Shown here: in pieces, positions 42,516 to 50,183 of the stretch
How positions within the stretch are numbered: position 1 is the stretch's first letter
Layout: each line of letters starts with the position of its first letter
Assembly (NCBI GenBank): GCA_963786805.1
Contig: CAWBAK010000004.1
Location: 372,001 to 436,000 of the forward strand
Reading direction: 5' to 3'
DNA: 64,000 nt
Source of the DNA: CALGFI01 sp963786805
GTDB lineage: Bacteria > Actinomycetota > UBA4738 > HRBIN12
Notes under the pieces: model-generated
The model's input: the letters and a program-made list of their open reading frames with translations, nothing else
The model's database searches: none
What the model was told of the DNA's origin: nothing
Translations under genes and position numbers: made by a program

Positions 42516-43378
42516 TCCGACGCCTCCCGCTCCTGACCGGGCTCGTCCGCGACGAGCCGTCGCGCCCGCAGGTCGAACCACGTACCGGATGGAAGCGAGT
42601 GCACCACGGCGTCGGAGACCATCATCGGCCGGTGGCCCTTCGCCTGATGGGCATCGGTCACGACGTGCGACCCGTCGATCACCGTGACCGCCCCGCGGCC
42701 GATGACCTCCATCGTGCGGTCGGAGTGGACGATCGCGCAGGTGTCCTCGTCCAGGCCGAGGCCGACGAGAGAGGGCGACTGCGCGACGACGGCCAGCAGC
42801 CGCCCGAAGCGGCCCCGCTGCTGGAAGTGCTGGTCGATCACGATCCCCTGGACGAGACCGAGGCCCGCGGCGAGCTGCGCCATGCGGCTCTTCGGCGTCT
42901 CGCCCGAGCGGCCGTACGCCATCATGTGGGAGGCCATCGCGCTCGCGCCGGCGGAGGTCCCGGCGAGCACCGCCCCGCGGTCGTGCGCCCGATGGATCGC
43001 GTCGGAGAGGCGCGTGCCGGCCACCACCGAGGACAGGCGAAGCTGGTTCCCGCCGGTGAGGAAGACCGCGGTGGCTCCGTCCAGGGACGCGGCGACCTCC
43101 GGATCGTCCGCGACGGAGCGCTGCTCCGGTCTCAGACCGGTGACCCGGCCGATGCCGAGCCCGCCGAGGAGCTCGCGGTAGCGCTCGGTGGCCAGGTCTC
43201 CGAGCGACGAGGCGGTCGAGATGACCACCACGTGCGCGTCCTCACCACCGGCCGCCTCGGCGAACCGGGAGAGGATCACCTTGTCCCGGACCTTGTCCTC
43301 GGCGCCGCCGATCAGCATCACCGAGCCCGACGAACCGACGGGCCGGACCGCTCGGGAAGGCATTCCGGTCGTGCTCAC
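42512..43378 (-). CDS. cphB: cyanophycinase
   Basis: A 288-residue serine exopeptidase (S51) that releases beta-Asp-Arg from cyanophycin. Its motifs are VMLIGGAEDKV, VVISTASS, FLTGGNQLRL and the nucleophile Ser in AGTSAGASAM, followed by GLGLVQGIVIDQHFQQRGRFGRL and GLGLDEDTCAIV. The GTG at 43378 has TACACT 9 nt upstream; an ATG 15 nt further in is an alternative. It is translationally coupled to cphA, so synthesis and breakdown enzymes would be made together. Confidence 0.93.
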   Translation of the reverse strand: MSTTGMPSRAVRPVGSSGSVMLIGGAEDKVRDKVILSRFAEAAGGEDAHVVVISTASSLGDLATERYRELLGGLGIGRVTGLRPEQRSVADDPEVAASLDGATAVFLTGGNQLRLSSVVAGTRLSDAIHRAHDRGAVLAGTSAGASAMASHMMAYGRSGETPKSRMAQLAAGLGLVQGIVIDQHFQQRGRFGRLLAVVAQSPSLVGLGLDEDTCAIVHSDRTMEVIGRGAVTVIDGSHVVTDAHQAKGHRPMMVSDAVVHSLPSGTWFDLRARRLVADEPGQEREASE

Positions 43379-43387
43379 GATGAAGGA

Positions 43388-43393
43388 AGTGTA
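43388..43393 (-). promoter_or_regulatory. -10 element of cphB-cphA
   Basis: TACACT on the minus strand, 9 nt before the GTG at 43378. Confidence 0.5.
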
Positions 43394-43533
43394 GCCCGGC
43401 GAACCGAACGCTCCGGTCGCTGCGGCGGTTATCACCCCGTTGCGATCTCGGCTTGTCGCTGGGTGGTCACCCGGTTGGTCGACGGCTGTCGCCCGATCGT
43501 CGCTTCGGATGTGGGTCGGATGTCGATGAAGGG

Positions 43534-43818
43534 TCAGTGGGACTTGACGCTCCGGGCGGGGTCGCCCGGCGGGCGAAGGATGAGCCGGTCGTGGGGCTCG
43601 ACGACGTCGACGGTCCCCTCCAGGCCGGGCTCGACCCAGAGCTCGAACCCCCGGTCGGCGACGAGCGCGTCGCCCTCGTGGCGCTCGTCCGTGAGCGAGA
43701 ACTCGACCCCGTCCCCCTTCCGTTGGAGCCGAACGGTGGCGTCGGGATTCAAACGGCGCGCCGCGGTATGGGTCCGTTGCAGGATCTCGGTCGCCCAGTC
43801 GGTGAAATCGAGGGTCAC
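43534..43818 (-). CDS. small protein, possibly HesB-fold without cysteines
   Basis: A 94-residue protein: TLDFTDWATEILQRTHTAARRLNPDATVRL, then alternating strands ending in DRLILRPPGDPA. The length and strand pattern recall HesB/IscA-type domains, but there is no cysteine, so no cluster could be bound as in that family; the assignment is tentative. The GTG at 43818 is preferred because TACGAT lies 7 nt before it; an ATG at 43827 would overlap that hexamer. Confidence 0.6.
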   Translation of the reverse strand: MTLDFTDWATEILQRTHTAARRLNPDATVRLQRKGDGVEFSLTDERHEGDALVADRGFELWVEPGLEGTVDVVEPHDRLILRPPGDPARSVKSH

Positions 43819-43825
43819 GACCACC

Positions 43826-43831
43826 ATCGTA
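43826..43831 (-). promoter_or_regulatory. -10 element of the small HesB-like gene
   Basis: TACGAT on the minus strand, 7 nt before the GTG at 43818. Confidence 0.4.
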
Positions 43832-43852
43832 CGGAGCGGACGGGCGGACCGG

Positions 43853-43996
43853 TCAGCTGCCGATCCGGTGGCGTCGTTCGTCTCCCTCCCTCGGCCCGGT
43901 CCAGTCCCGGCCGTCGCGCGAGTCCGTTCCGACGGCCGCGGCGGCGACCCACAACAGAACGATCAGCGAAACCATGAGCACCGATCCGATGTCCAT
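43853..43996 (-). CDS. 47-residue single-span membrane protein
   Basis: One N-terminal hydrophobic helix (IGSVLMVSLIVLLWVAAAAVG) and a charged Arg/Asp-rich tail. The ATG at 43996 has an ideal AAAGGAGAA site at 5-6 nt, which supports real translation. No family recognised. It is divergent from the CGNR regulator gene across an A+T-rich, palindrome-rich gap, so it could be that regulator's target. Confidence 0.6.
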   Translation of the reverse strand: MDIGSVLMVSLIVLLWVAAAAVGTDSRDGRDWTGPREGDERRHRIGS

Positions 43997-44050
43997 CGAC
44001 TTCTCCTTTCCGACCCCAGGGCCCCGACCCGAGGCCGGTCTCGAAAGCAT

Positions 44051-44087
44051 GTAACCTCTTATAAAGGATACGTAAGTTACCTGTAAC
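44051..44087. promoter_or_regulatory. candidate operators in the CGNR regulator promoter region
   Basis: An unusually A+T-rich stretch. It has an imperfect 7-bp inverted repeat (GTAACCT 44051-44057 / AGGATAC 44065-44071) and a perfect palindrome GTTAC-CT-GTAAC (44076-44087). GTAAC occurs three times counting both orientations. It lies between the divergent small membrane-protein and CGNR genes. Confidence 0.5.
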
Positions 44088-44109
44088 CCGTCAAACCTGT
44101 TCGACGGTG

Positions 44110-44115
44110 TAGCAT
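44110..44115 (+). promoter_or_regulatory. -10 element of CGNR regulator gene
   Basis: TAGCAT, 10 nt before the ATG at 44126. Confidence 0.4.
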
Positions 44116-44125
44116 CCGAGGCGAG

Positions 44126-44707
44126 ATGTTCGACATCCGCGCGCACGACAAGACGGCCCCGGCCCCGGGCGATCTCGAGCTGGTCCAGCGCTTCATGAAC
44201 CTGCACGAGCACGGTCCCGGCGCGGTGGGAGATCTGCCGCCATCCCGCGAGCTGCTCGAAGACTTCCTCCGCCGACGCGGCCTGCTGGACGACGACGCGC
44301 CATTCACGGACGCGGACGGCGAGGCCGCGCTCGAGCTCCACCGGGCGCTCCACGCGAAGGTGCGGACGCCGGACGGAGCGGGGCTCGCCGACCGGGATGT
44401 CGCCGCGATCGATCAGGCCGTCCGGCGTGCCGGACTCCGTCCGCAGTTCGGCCGCGGAGGGCCGGCCCTGCTCCCGACCGAGGGAGGGGTCGCCGGCGCC
44501 CTCGGGCGGATCGTCGCCGTGGCGTTCCTCGCCGATCTCCAGGGGACGTGGGACGGGCTGAAGGGGTGCGCGGGAGACGACTGCAACGCCGTCTTCTTCG
44601 ACCGCTCCAAGAATCACTCCGGTCGCTGGTGCTCGATGTCGACGTGCGGGAACCGGGCGAAGGTGCGCGCCTGGCGCGAGCGGCGACGCGCGGATGACTC
44701 GGCCTGA
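44126..44707 (+). CDS. CGNR zinc-finger regulator (ABATE domain)
   Basis: A 193-residue protein. The N-terminal two thirds fit the ABATE ligand-sensing domain (LVQRFMNLHEHGPGAVGDLPPSRELLEDFL). The C-terminus is a CGNR zinc finger, CAGDDCNAVFFDRSKNHSGRWCSMSTCGNRAKVRAWRERR, with four cysteines and the eponymous CGNR. Members are thought to be transcription factors sensing small molecules. Its 3' end overlaps the DNA glycosylase gene by 14 nt, so they are co-transcribed. The palindromes upstream suit autoregulation. Confidence 0.9.
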   Translation: MFDIRAHDKTAPAPGDLELVQRFMNLHEHGPGAVGDLPPSRELLEDFLRRRGLLDDDAPFTDADGEAALELHRALHAKVRTPDGAGLADRDVAAIDQAVRRAGLRPQFGRGGPALLPTEGGVAGALGRIVAVAFLADLQGTWDGLKGCAGDDCNAVFFDRSKNHSGRWCSMSTCGNRAKVRAWRERRRADDSA

Positions 44708-45662
44708 ATCCCGGCTCGCGCGGGCGCGGGCTCGATCGATGCGGCTCACGGGGGGCGGCGGCGAGCCGGTCGACCTCGTGCGCACGTTGAACTCGCACGG
44801 CTTCGTCGACCTTCCTCCGATGAAACCGGATCCCGACCACCGAGCGGTCGAGCTCACGCTCCCGACGAAGCGCGGCCGCCCCCGGCGCGTTCGGATCGAG
44901 CCCGGCCGCCGGGCCGGCGCGCGGGTCACCGTCCTCGGCCCCGCGGTCTCGGAGCCGGTCGTCGCCGAGCTGCTCGAGGCCGTGCGCCACATGCTCCGGC
45001 TCGACGCGGACCTCTCCTCCTTCTACGCCGTCGCGGCGGAGGACCCGGAGCTCGCGTGGGCGACGGCGGGCGCCGGCCGGATGGTGCGAAGCCCGACCGT
45101 GTTCGAGGACGTCGTGAAGACGATCTGCACGACGAACTGCACCTGGTCGGCGACGGTCCGGATGGTCCACGCGATCGTCCTTCACCTCGGCGAGCCCGCA
45201 GCCGCCGCGGCGGACGGGGACCCGTGGGGGCGGGCGTTCCCGACGCCGTCGGCGATGGCCGAGGCCGGCGAGACCTTCTTCCGCGACGTCGCCCGGGCGG
45301 GATACCGCGGCGCGTACCTCCTGCAGCTCGCCCGTTCGGTCGCCGACGGCGACCTCGATCTGGAATGGTTCGGCCGCGCGAGTGCCGACGAATTTCCCGA
45401 TGCCGAGCTCGAGGCACGCCTGCTCGCGCTTCCCGGTGTGGGACCGTATGCGGCGGCGCACGTGATGATGACGCTCGGTCGCTACCACCGCCTGATCCTG
45501 GACTCGTGGACACGACCCACCTACGCGAGGCTCACCGGGCGCAGATCCGTGACCGACCGAGCCATCGAGCGCCGGTTCCGCCGCTACGGGCCCTATGCCG
45601 GCCTCGCGTTCTGGCTCTTCCTCACCCGTGATTGGGTCCAGGAGTCGGTTGTCTCGCAATGA
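44694..45662 (+). CDS. HhH-GPD DNA glycosylase
   Basis: A 322-residue base-excision repair protein of the AlkA/Ogg type. The N-terminus is beta-rich; the helix-hairpin-helix reads LLALPGVGPYAAAHVMMTLGRYHRLILDSWT, giving the hairpin LPGVGPYAA and the catalytic Asp in LILD. No Fe-S cysteine cluster is present. It would remove alkylated or oxidised bases; which one is not clear. It overlaps the CGNR regulator gene, an association that suggests a damage-responsive or ligand-controlled repair gene. Confidence 0.88.
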   Translation: MTRPESRLARARARSMRLTGGGGEPVDLVRTLNSHGFVDLPPMKPDPDHRAVELTLPTKRGRPRRVRIEPGRRAGARVTVLGPAVSEPVVAELLEAVRHMLRLDADLSSFYAVAAEDPELAWATAGAGRMVRSPTVFEDVVKTICTTNCTWSATVRMVHAIVLHLGEPAAAAADGDPWGRAFPTPSAMAEAGETFFRDVARAGYRGAYLLQLARSVADGDLDLEWFGRASADEFPDAELEARLLALPGVGPYAAAHVMMTLGRYHRLILDSWTRPTYARLTGRRSVTDRAIERRFRRYGPYAGLAFWLFLTRDWVQESVVSQ

Positions 45663-45728
45663 CCGCGGGGCCATACTGCCTCCGGCCCAGCCGTACGCCG
45701 GGGAGACCGACTCGATGAGCGAACCGTT

Positions 45729-46979
45729 ATGGCCATCCGCCCTCGCGCACGCTCCTTGTGGGCGACCCTGCGAGCCGAGCGTCGAACGCTCCGGCAGGGC
45801 CTGGTCGCGCTCGTCCTTTCCACGGCCGCATCGTTCGTCGCCGGCCTGACGCTCGGCTCGATCACCGGCACGCTCGACCTGCTCCCCGGCCTGCTCGTCC
45901 TGATCCCCGCGTCGGTCGGGATGCGCGGCACGATCTTCGGTGCGATCGGCGCGCGGCTCGGCACGGGGATCCACGCGGGGCTGTTCGAGCCCACCCTGCG
46001 GCCGGGTTCGATCCTGCGGACCAACGTCGAGGTCGGACTCCTGACGAGCGTCCTGTCGTCGTTCTATCTCGCGGCGCTCGCCAAGCTCGTGGCCGCTGCC
46101 TTCGGCGAGCGCACGATCTCGTTCTGGGACCTCGTCACGATCTCGGTGTTCGGCGGCGTTCTCGCCTCGGCGGTGATCCTGATCGTCACGGTCGCGATCT
46201 CGATCCAGTCCTTCCGCCGAGGATGGGACCTCGACGCCGTGTCCACCCCGATGGTGACGGCGATCGGCGACATGGTCACCCTGCCGACGCTCTTCCTCGC
46301 CGCGTTCATCCCCAGGAACGATGTTGCGAACGCGACCGTCGCGGCGATCTGCACGGTCCTCGCCGGCGCCGCGCTCGTCACGAGCATGAGGACCAAACGG
46401 GAGGTCCGGCGGATCCTGGTCGAGATGCTGGGCGTGATCGCGCTGGTGCCGCTGCTCGACGTGTTCGCCGGAGCGCTGCTCGAGGCGCGCCGCGAATCCC
46501 TCGAGCTCGTGCCCGCCGTGCTGATCCTGATCCCCCCGTTCGTCTCCCAGGCGGGCGCGCTCGGCGGGATCTTGTCGTCGCGACTCACGTCCAAGCTGCA
46601 GCTGGGCGTGATCACGCCGCGGGGTCGCCCGGAACCACCGGCGGTGGTCGACGGCACGATCGTCGTCGTCTTCGGCCTGTTGGTGTTCACGGCCATCGGT
46701 GCCCTCGCCGCGGCGCTGGAACAACTGACCGGCCTCGCCGACCGTGCGGGGCTCCTGCATCCGGGCGTGGGAGCGATCGTGGCGGGGACGCTGCTCGCCG
46801 GCGTCATCGTCCTTCCGATCATCCTGCTGGCCGGCTACTACACGGCCGTCGTGACCACGAGGTTCGGGTTGGACCCCGATAACCAGGCGGTGCCGCTGAT
46901 CACGAGCCTGATGGACCTGGTGGGCGTCGCCGCCGTCCTGTTCGCTATGGGAGTATCCGGAGCGATCCTTCATGGATAA
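45729..46979 (+). CDS. MgtE/SLC41-type divalent cation transporter (tandem MgtE domains)
   Basis: A 416-residue membrane protein with two related halves. Each carries the MgtE channel pattern: LLPGLLVLIPASVGMRGTIFGAIGARLGTGIH in the first and VPAVLILIPPFVSQAGALGGILSSRLTSKLQLG in the second. It has no N-terminal cytoplasmic CBS/N domains, so it matches the SLC41-like internal-duplication type rather than classical MgtE. It probably transports Mg2+. The PhoU/RCK gene follows 18 nt later and is likely its regulatory partner. Confidence 0.85.
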   Translation: MAIRPRARSLWATLRAERRTLRQGLVALVLSTAASFVAGLTLGSITGTLDLLPGLLVLIPASVGMRGTIFGAIGARLGTGIHAGLFEPTLRPGSILRTNVEVGLLTSVLSSFYLAALAKLVAAAFGERTISFWDLVTISVFGGVLASAVILIVTVAISIQSFRRGWDLDAVSTPMVTAIGDMVTLPTLFLAAFIPRNDVANATVAAICTVLAGAALVTSMRTKREVRRILVEMLGVIALVPLLDVFAGALLEARRESLELVPAVLILIPPFVSQAGALGGILSSRLTSKLQLGVITPRGRPEPPAVVDGTIVVVFGLLVFTAIGALAAALEQLTGLADRAGLLHPGVGAIVAGTLLAGVIVLPIILLAGYYTAVVTTRFGLDPDNQAVPLITSLMDLVGVAAVLFAMGVSGAILHG

Positions 46980-47010
46980 CCAGCATGGATAACGAACGTG
47001 GATAACGAAC
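46972..47010 (+). repeat. 13-bp tandem repeat, three copies, at a gene junction
   Basis: Units begin at 46972, 46985 and 46998: ATGGATAACCAGC, ATGGATAACGAAC, GTGGATAACGAAC. Copy 1 contains the stop of the MgtE-type gene and copy 3 the GTG start of the PhoU/RCK gene. Because 13 is not a multiple of three, each copy's start codon is in a different frame. Confidence 0.85.
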
Positions 47011-48191
47011 CGAAGAGCGTCAAGGACCTCCTCATCGAGGCGAAGGACGCCTCCGAGCTGATGGTCGACCTGGCCTACGCGGCCGTCTTCTTCAACGAGG
47101 AGAAGCTCGCGCGTGAGGTCGAGGACCTCGAGGAGCGGATGGCTGGCCACCTTCGCCGGCTCCGCATGACGGCGATGCTCGCCGCCCGGAGCCCTGAGGA
47201 TGCCGAGGGGATGGCCGGTGTGCTCTCGATCGCCGACGCGATCGAGCAGATCGGAGATGCCGCGTCGGACATCGCGCGCGTCGTCGAGGCGAAGCTCGGG
47301 ATCCCGGACAACCTGCGTCGCGACCTTCGGCACGCGGACGAGATGACGGCGCGGATCCGCGTCCGCGAGGGCTCCGCCATGATCGGCCGGTCTCTGCGGG
47401 ACATCTCGCTGCCGACCGAGACCGGGATGTGGGTCATGGCGATCCGCAGCGGGATCGACTGGCAGTTCGACCCGGGCCCCGACGACGTGATCTCCGAGGC
47501 CGACGTCATGCTCGTCCGGGGCCCCGGTGAGGGCGTGAACCTCGCGCGCGAGCTCGCCGGGGCGCCGTCGCTCCCCGAGCCCGCCGACGCCGACGCGCCG
47601 CCGCTGTCCGAGCTCGACCGTGCGGTGGACATCCTCATCGAGCTGAAGGATCTGTCGGAGGCGGCCGTCGGGCTCGCGTACTCCTCGTTGCTGTTCAACG
47701 ACCGCTCGCTCGCGGCCGAGGTCGGAGCGCTCGAGGCCCGGAGCGACATCCTGCACGACGAGCTCGAGTCCTGGGTCCTTCGCTCGGCGCCGGAGGCGAG
47801 GGATCCCGACGAGCTCCGCGGTCTCCTTCGCCTGGGGAGCGCGAGCGAGTCGATGTGCGACGCCGCACGGGACCTGACCTGGTACGTCGAGCACGGCGAG
47901 CCGCTGCACCCGGTGGTGCAGATGGCGCTGGAGGAGACCGAAGAGACGAGCGCCGAAGCGATCGTCGAGGCCGGCTCGTCGGCCGACGGGCGAACGCTGA
48001 AGGACCTCGGCGTGGAGACCGAGACCGGCATGTTTGTCCTTGCCGTGCAGCGCGGACCCCGATGGATCTACCGCCCTCGCGGACGCTTCCAGCTCCAGGC
48101 CGGCGACCGGCTCATCGCGGTCGGGCCGGAGGACGGGGCCGAGGAGCTCGACCGGCTCTGCCGCGGAGCCCAACCGGTTCCCGAAGCCTGA
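46998..48191 (+). CDS. duplicated PhoU-RCK_C protein, MgtE partner
   Basis: A 397-residue cytosolic protein with two similar halves: a PhoU-like helical segment (VKDLLIEAKDASELMVDLAYAAVFFNEEKLAREVEDLEE; repeated as AVDILIELKDLSEAAVGLAYSSLLFNDRSLAAEVGALE) followed by a TrkA_C/RCK_C domain (SLRDISLPTETGMWVMAIRSG; repeated as TLKDLGVETETGMFVLAVQRG). RCK_C domains bind small ligands and gate transporters. Co-transcription with the MgtE-type gene suggests control of Mg2+ transport. The GTG at 46998 is the only one of the three repeated start codons in the right frame. Confidence 0.85.
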   Translation: MDNEPKSVKDLLIEAKDASELMVDLAYAAVFFNEEKLAREVEDLEERMAGHLRRLRMTAMLAARSPEDAEGMAGVLSIADAIEQIGDAASDIARVVEAKLGIPDNLRRDLRHADEMTARIRVREGSAMIGRSLRDISLPTETGMWVMAIRSGIDWQFDPGPDDVISEADVMLVRGPGEGVNLARELAGAPSLPEPADADAPPLSELDRAVDILIELKDLSEAAVGLAYSSLLFNDRSLAAEVGALEARSDILHDELESWVLRSAPEARDPDELRGLLRLGSASESMCDAARDLTWYVEHGEPLHPVVQMALEETEETSAEAIVEAGSSADGRTLKDLGVETETGMFVLAVQRGPRWIYRPRGRFQLQAGDRLIAVGPEDGAEELDRLCRGAQPVPEA

Positions 48192-48241
48192 ACCCGGTCG
48201 CGCTCGGGCGAGGGGTCCTTGCACCAACCGCGAGCCGGACC

Positions 48242-48247
48242 TAGCGT
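48242..48247 (+). promoter_or_regulatory. -10 element of the RAM-domain gene
   Basis: TAGCGT, 6 nt before the GTG at 48254. Confidence 0.4.
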
Positions 48248-48253
48248 GGCCGC

Positions 48254-48814
48254 GTGGATGCCTTCGTCTTCCTTCGGGTGAAGCCGGGCAAGGTCGAGGA
48301 GGTCCTGATGCAGCTCGAGTCCGCCCGGGGCGTGCACCACTCGATGCTCGTGGTGGGCGACTGGGACATCCTGGCCGCGACGCACGGACCGGACCTCACC
48401 TCGATCGCGGCGGACGTCCTTCGTTCGATCCAACGCATCGACGGCATCGAGCGCAGCCTGACGACGGCGGTCGTGCCCGGCCACGTGGTGGGGCTCGCCG
48501 GCGGGGGACTGGGCTCCACGATGCCGATGCAGCGGACGGGTCCCGCGTGCTTCGTGCGGATCCAGACGACTCCGGAGACGACGACGCAGATCTTCGAGTC
48601 GCTCACGGAGATGGACGAGGTCGCCGGCGTGGCGCTGATCGCTGGCGAGGACGACATCCTCGCGGAGATCCCGTTCGACTGGGAGGAGGCGTCGAGGGTC
48701 GTCCTCGAACGGATCCAGGCGCTTCCGGGCGTCCGATCGACGAACACCCTCGTCGCGATCGAACAGCTCCCCGCCGAGGACGAGGATCGCGACCAGTTCT
48801 CCGCCTGGAGCTGA
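48254..48814 (+). CDS. double Lrp/AsnC ligand-binding (RAM) domain protein
   Basis: A 186-residue protein made of two alpha/beta sandwich repeats. The first (DAFVFLRVKPGKVEEVLMQLESARGVHHSMLVVGDWDILAATHG) has the RAM pattern of Lrp/AsnC regulators; the second starts PACFVRIQTTPETTTQIFESLTEMDEVAGVALIAGEDDILAEI. There is no helix-turn-helix, so it cannot bind DNA like Lrp. It may be a small-molecule-binding or modulator protein. It stands alone with a leaderless promoter. Confidence 0.78.
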   Translation: MDAFVFLRVKPGKVEEVLMQLESARGVHHSMLVVGDWDILAATHGPDLTSIAADVLRSIQRIDGIERSLTTAVVPGHVVGLAGGGLGSTMPMQRTGPACFVRIQTTPETTTQIFESLTEMDEVAGVALIAGEDDILAEIPFDWEEASRVVLERIQALPGVRSTNTLVAIEQLPAEDEDRDQFSAWS

Positions 48815-48862
48815 GCGCCGGACCGATCGAACGACCCTGCGATCGGCGGCCCGGGCGGTGGC

Positions 48863-49777
48863 TTACATCCGGACGTCGGAGAAGCGCAGGTGTTCCTCGG
48901 TGAGCCGGATCTCCTCGACCTCGACCGCACCGCGCGCTGCGAACCAGGCCAGCATCCGGTCGACGAGCCAGTCGGGCGCGCTCGCCCCGGAGGTCAAGCC
49001 GACGATCTCGGCGCCGTCCAGCCACGCCGGGTCGACCTCGCGCTCGTCGTCCACGAGGTACGCCGGCGTTCCGAGCTCCCGCGCGACCTCCGCGAGCCGC
49101 TTCGAGTTCGAGGAGTTGTCCGAGCCGATCACCAGGACCACGTCCGCCCGCCGCGCGATCTCCTTCACCGCGTCCTGGCGGTTCTGGGTCGCGTAGCAGA
49201 TGTCCTCGCGGGGCGGCCCCTGGATCGAGGGGAACCGCTCGCGCAGGACCGCGATGATCTGGTTGGTCTCGTCAACCGACAGGGTCGTCTGAGTCAAGTA
49301 CGAGAGGTTCTCGGCGTCTCCGACCTGCAGGGTCCGCGCGTCGTCCACGCTCTGGACCAGGAGCGTTCGGTCCGGCGCCTGGCCGGTGGTGCCCACCACC
49401 TCCTCGTGGCCGGCGTGACCGATCAGCACGATCGTGCGGTCGTCGGTGGCGAAGCGGCGGGCCTCCAGGTGCACCTTCGTGACCAGCGGGCAGGTCGCGT
49501 CCAGCACGGTGAGCGCCCGCTCCCGAGCCCGGTCGTAGACCTCGGGGGCGACGCCGTGCGCGGACAGCACCAGGACCGAACCGTTGGGAGCATCCGTCTC
49601 GTCCTCGACGAACACCGCCCCCTTCGCCTCGAGGTCGCGCACGACGTGGGCGTTGTGCACGATCTGCTTGCGGACGTAGACCGGCGCCCCGTGGCTGATC
49701 AGCGCGCGCTCGACCGCCTCGACGGCGCGCTCGACGCCGGCGCAGTACCCCCGCGGTGCCGCGAGCAGGATCTTCAT
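48863..49777 (-). CDS. ispH: 4-hydroxy-3-methylbut-2-enyl diphosphate reductase
   Basis: Last enzyme of the MEP isoprenoid pathway; a 4Fe-4S protein yielding IPP and DMAPP. The 304-residue protein has normal length. The three cluster cysteines are in APRGYCAGVERAV, LDATCPLVTKVH and EDICYATQNRQ. Catalytic histidines and Glu are in HNAHVVRDLE, LIGHAGHEEVVGTTG, and the SSNSKRL and SGASAPDWLV segments follow. The ATG at 49777 is chosen because MKILLAAPRGYCAGV is the usual family start. Confidence 0.96.
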   Translation of the reverse strand: MKILLAAPRGYCAGVERAVEAVERALISHGAPVYVRKQIVHNAHVVRDLEAKGAVFVEDETDAPNGSVLVLSAHGVAPEVYDRARERALTVLDATCPLVTKVHLEARRFATDDRTIVLIGHAGHEEVVGTTGQAPDRTLLVQSVDDARTLQVGDAENLSYLTQTTLSVDETNQIIAVLRERFPSIQGPPREDICYATQNRQDAVKEIARRADVVLVIGSDNSSNSKRLAEVARELGTPAYLVDDEREVDPAWLDGAEIVGLTSGASAPDWLVDRMLAWFAARGAVEVEEIRLTEEHLRFSDVRM

Positions 49778-49834
49778 GGCCGTACCGCCATGGTACCGGT
49801 GCCTGAGCGAGGCACGACCCGGTCTTGGCAGCAC

Positions 49835-49849
49835 CTGACCCTCGGTCAG
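49835..49849. other. perfect hairpin upstream of ispH
   Basis: CTGACC-CTC-GGTCAG, 6-bp arms and a 3-nt loop, 58 nt upstream of ispH. It could be an operator or a terminator for neither gene; no T-run. Confidence 0.3.
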
Positions 49850-50183
49850 TTCCAGTGCTGTAGGTCATTGTTCGTACAGGCGGTGGCTGGGTAAGGTCGA
49901 AAGGACGCGTTCCAGAAGGACGATCGGGCCGAACGATCCAAGGGTTGGCCCGATCCCCTACGGCCCTCACGCGAACCCCCCACCACGTCCAGTGACGGAG
50001 GGTGGCGCGCCCGCGGGCCGGGGAAGCACTCCGGACGGACCGTCGCGAGGTCGAACGGATAGCCGACGACGACGACGGAGGTGATCGAGCACCCACGACC
50101 TACCACGGGCCGCCCGGGCTCCCTGCCCGGCGCGACATGAACCCGGCCTCCAGCCGGCGTTCACCGCGGGGGTGAAAACCACG
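49850..50183 (+). other. long structured leader of a secreted lysozyme-like gene; possible c-di-AMP (ydaO) riboswitch
   Basis: The only gene-free stretch over 300 bp (49778-50183). Several GC-rich inverted repeats are visible, including CCGGGC-TCCCT-GCCCGG near 50107-50123. Fragments such as CCGGGGAAGC (near 50018), CGAACGGATAGCCGAC (near 50052) and GGGGTGAAAACC (50170) loosely resemble, but do not clearly match, the ydaO/yuaA element. That riboswitch often precedes cell-wall hydrolase genes in actinobacteria. This is a hypothesis from the context and length. Confidence 0.25.

Noticed and set aside
43379..43533. A gene in the 155-bp gap between cphB and the small HesB-like gene
   Set aside because: No frame has a start with a ribosome-binding site or -10 element and a plausible protein; apart from the cphB promoter I see nothing in it.
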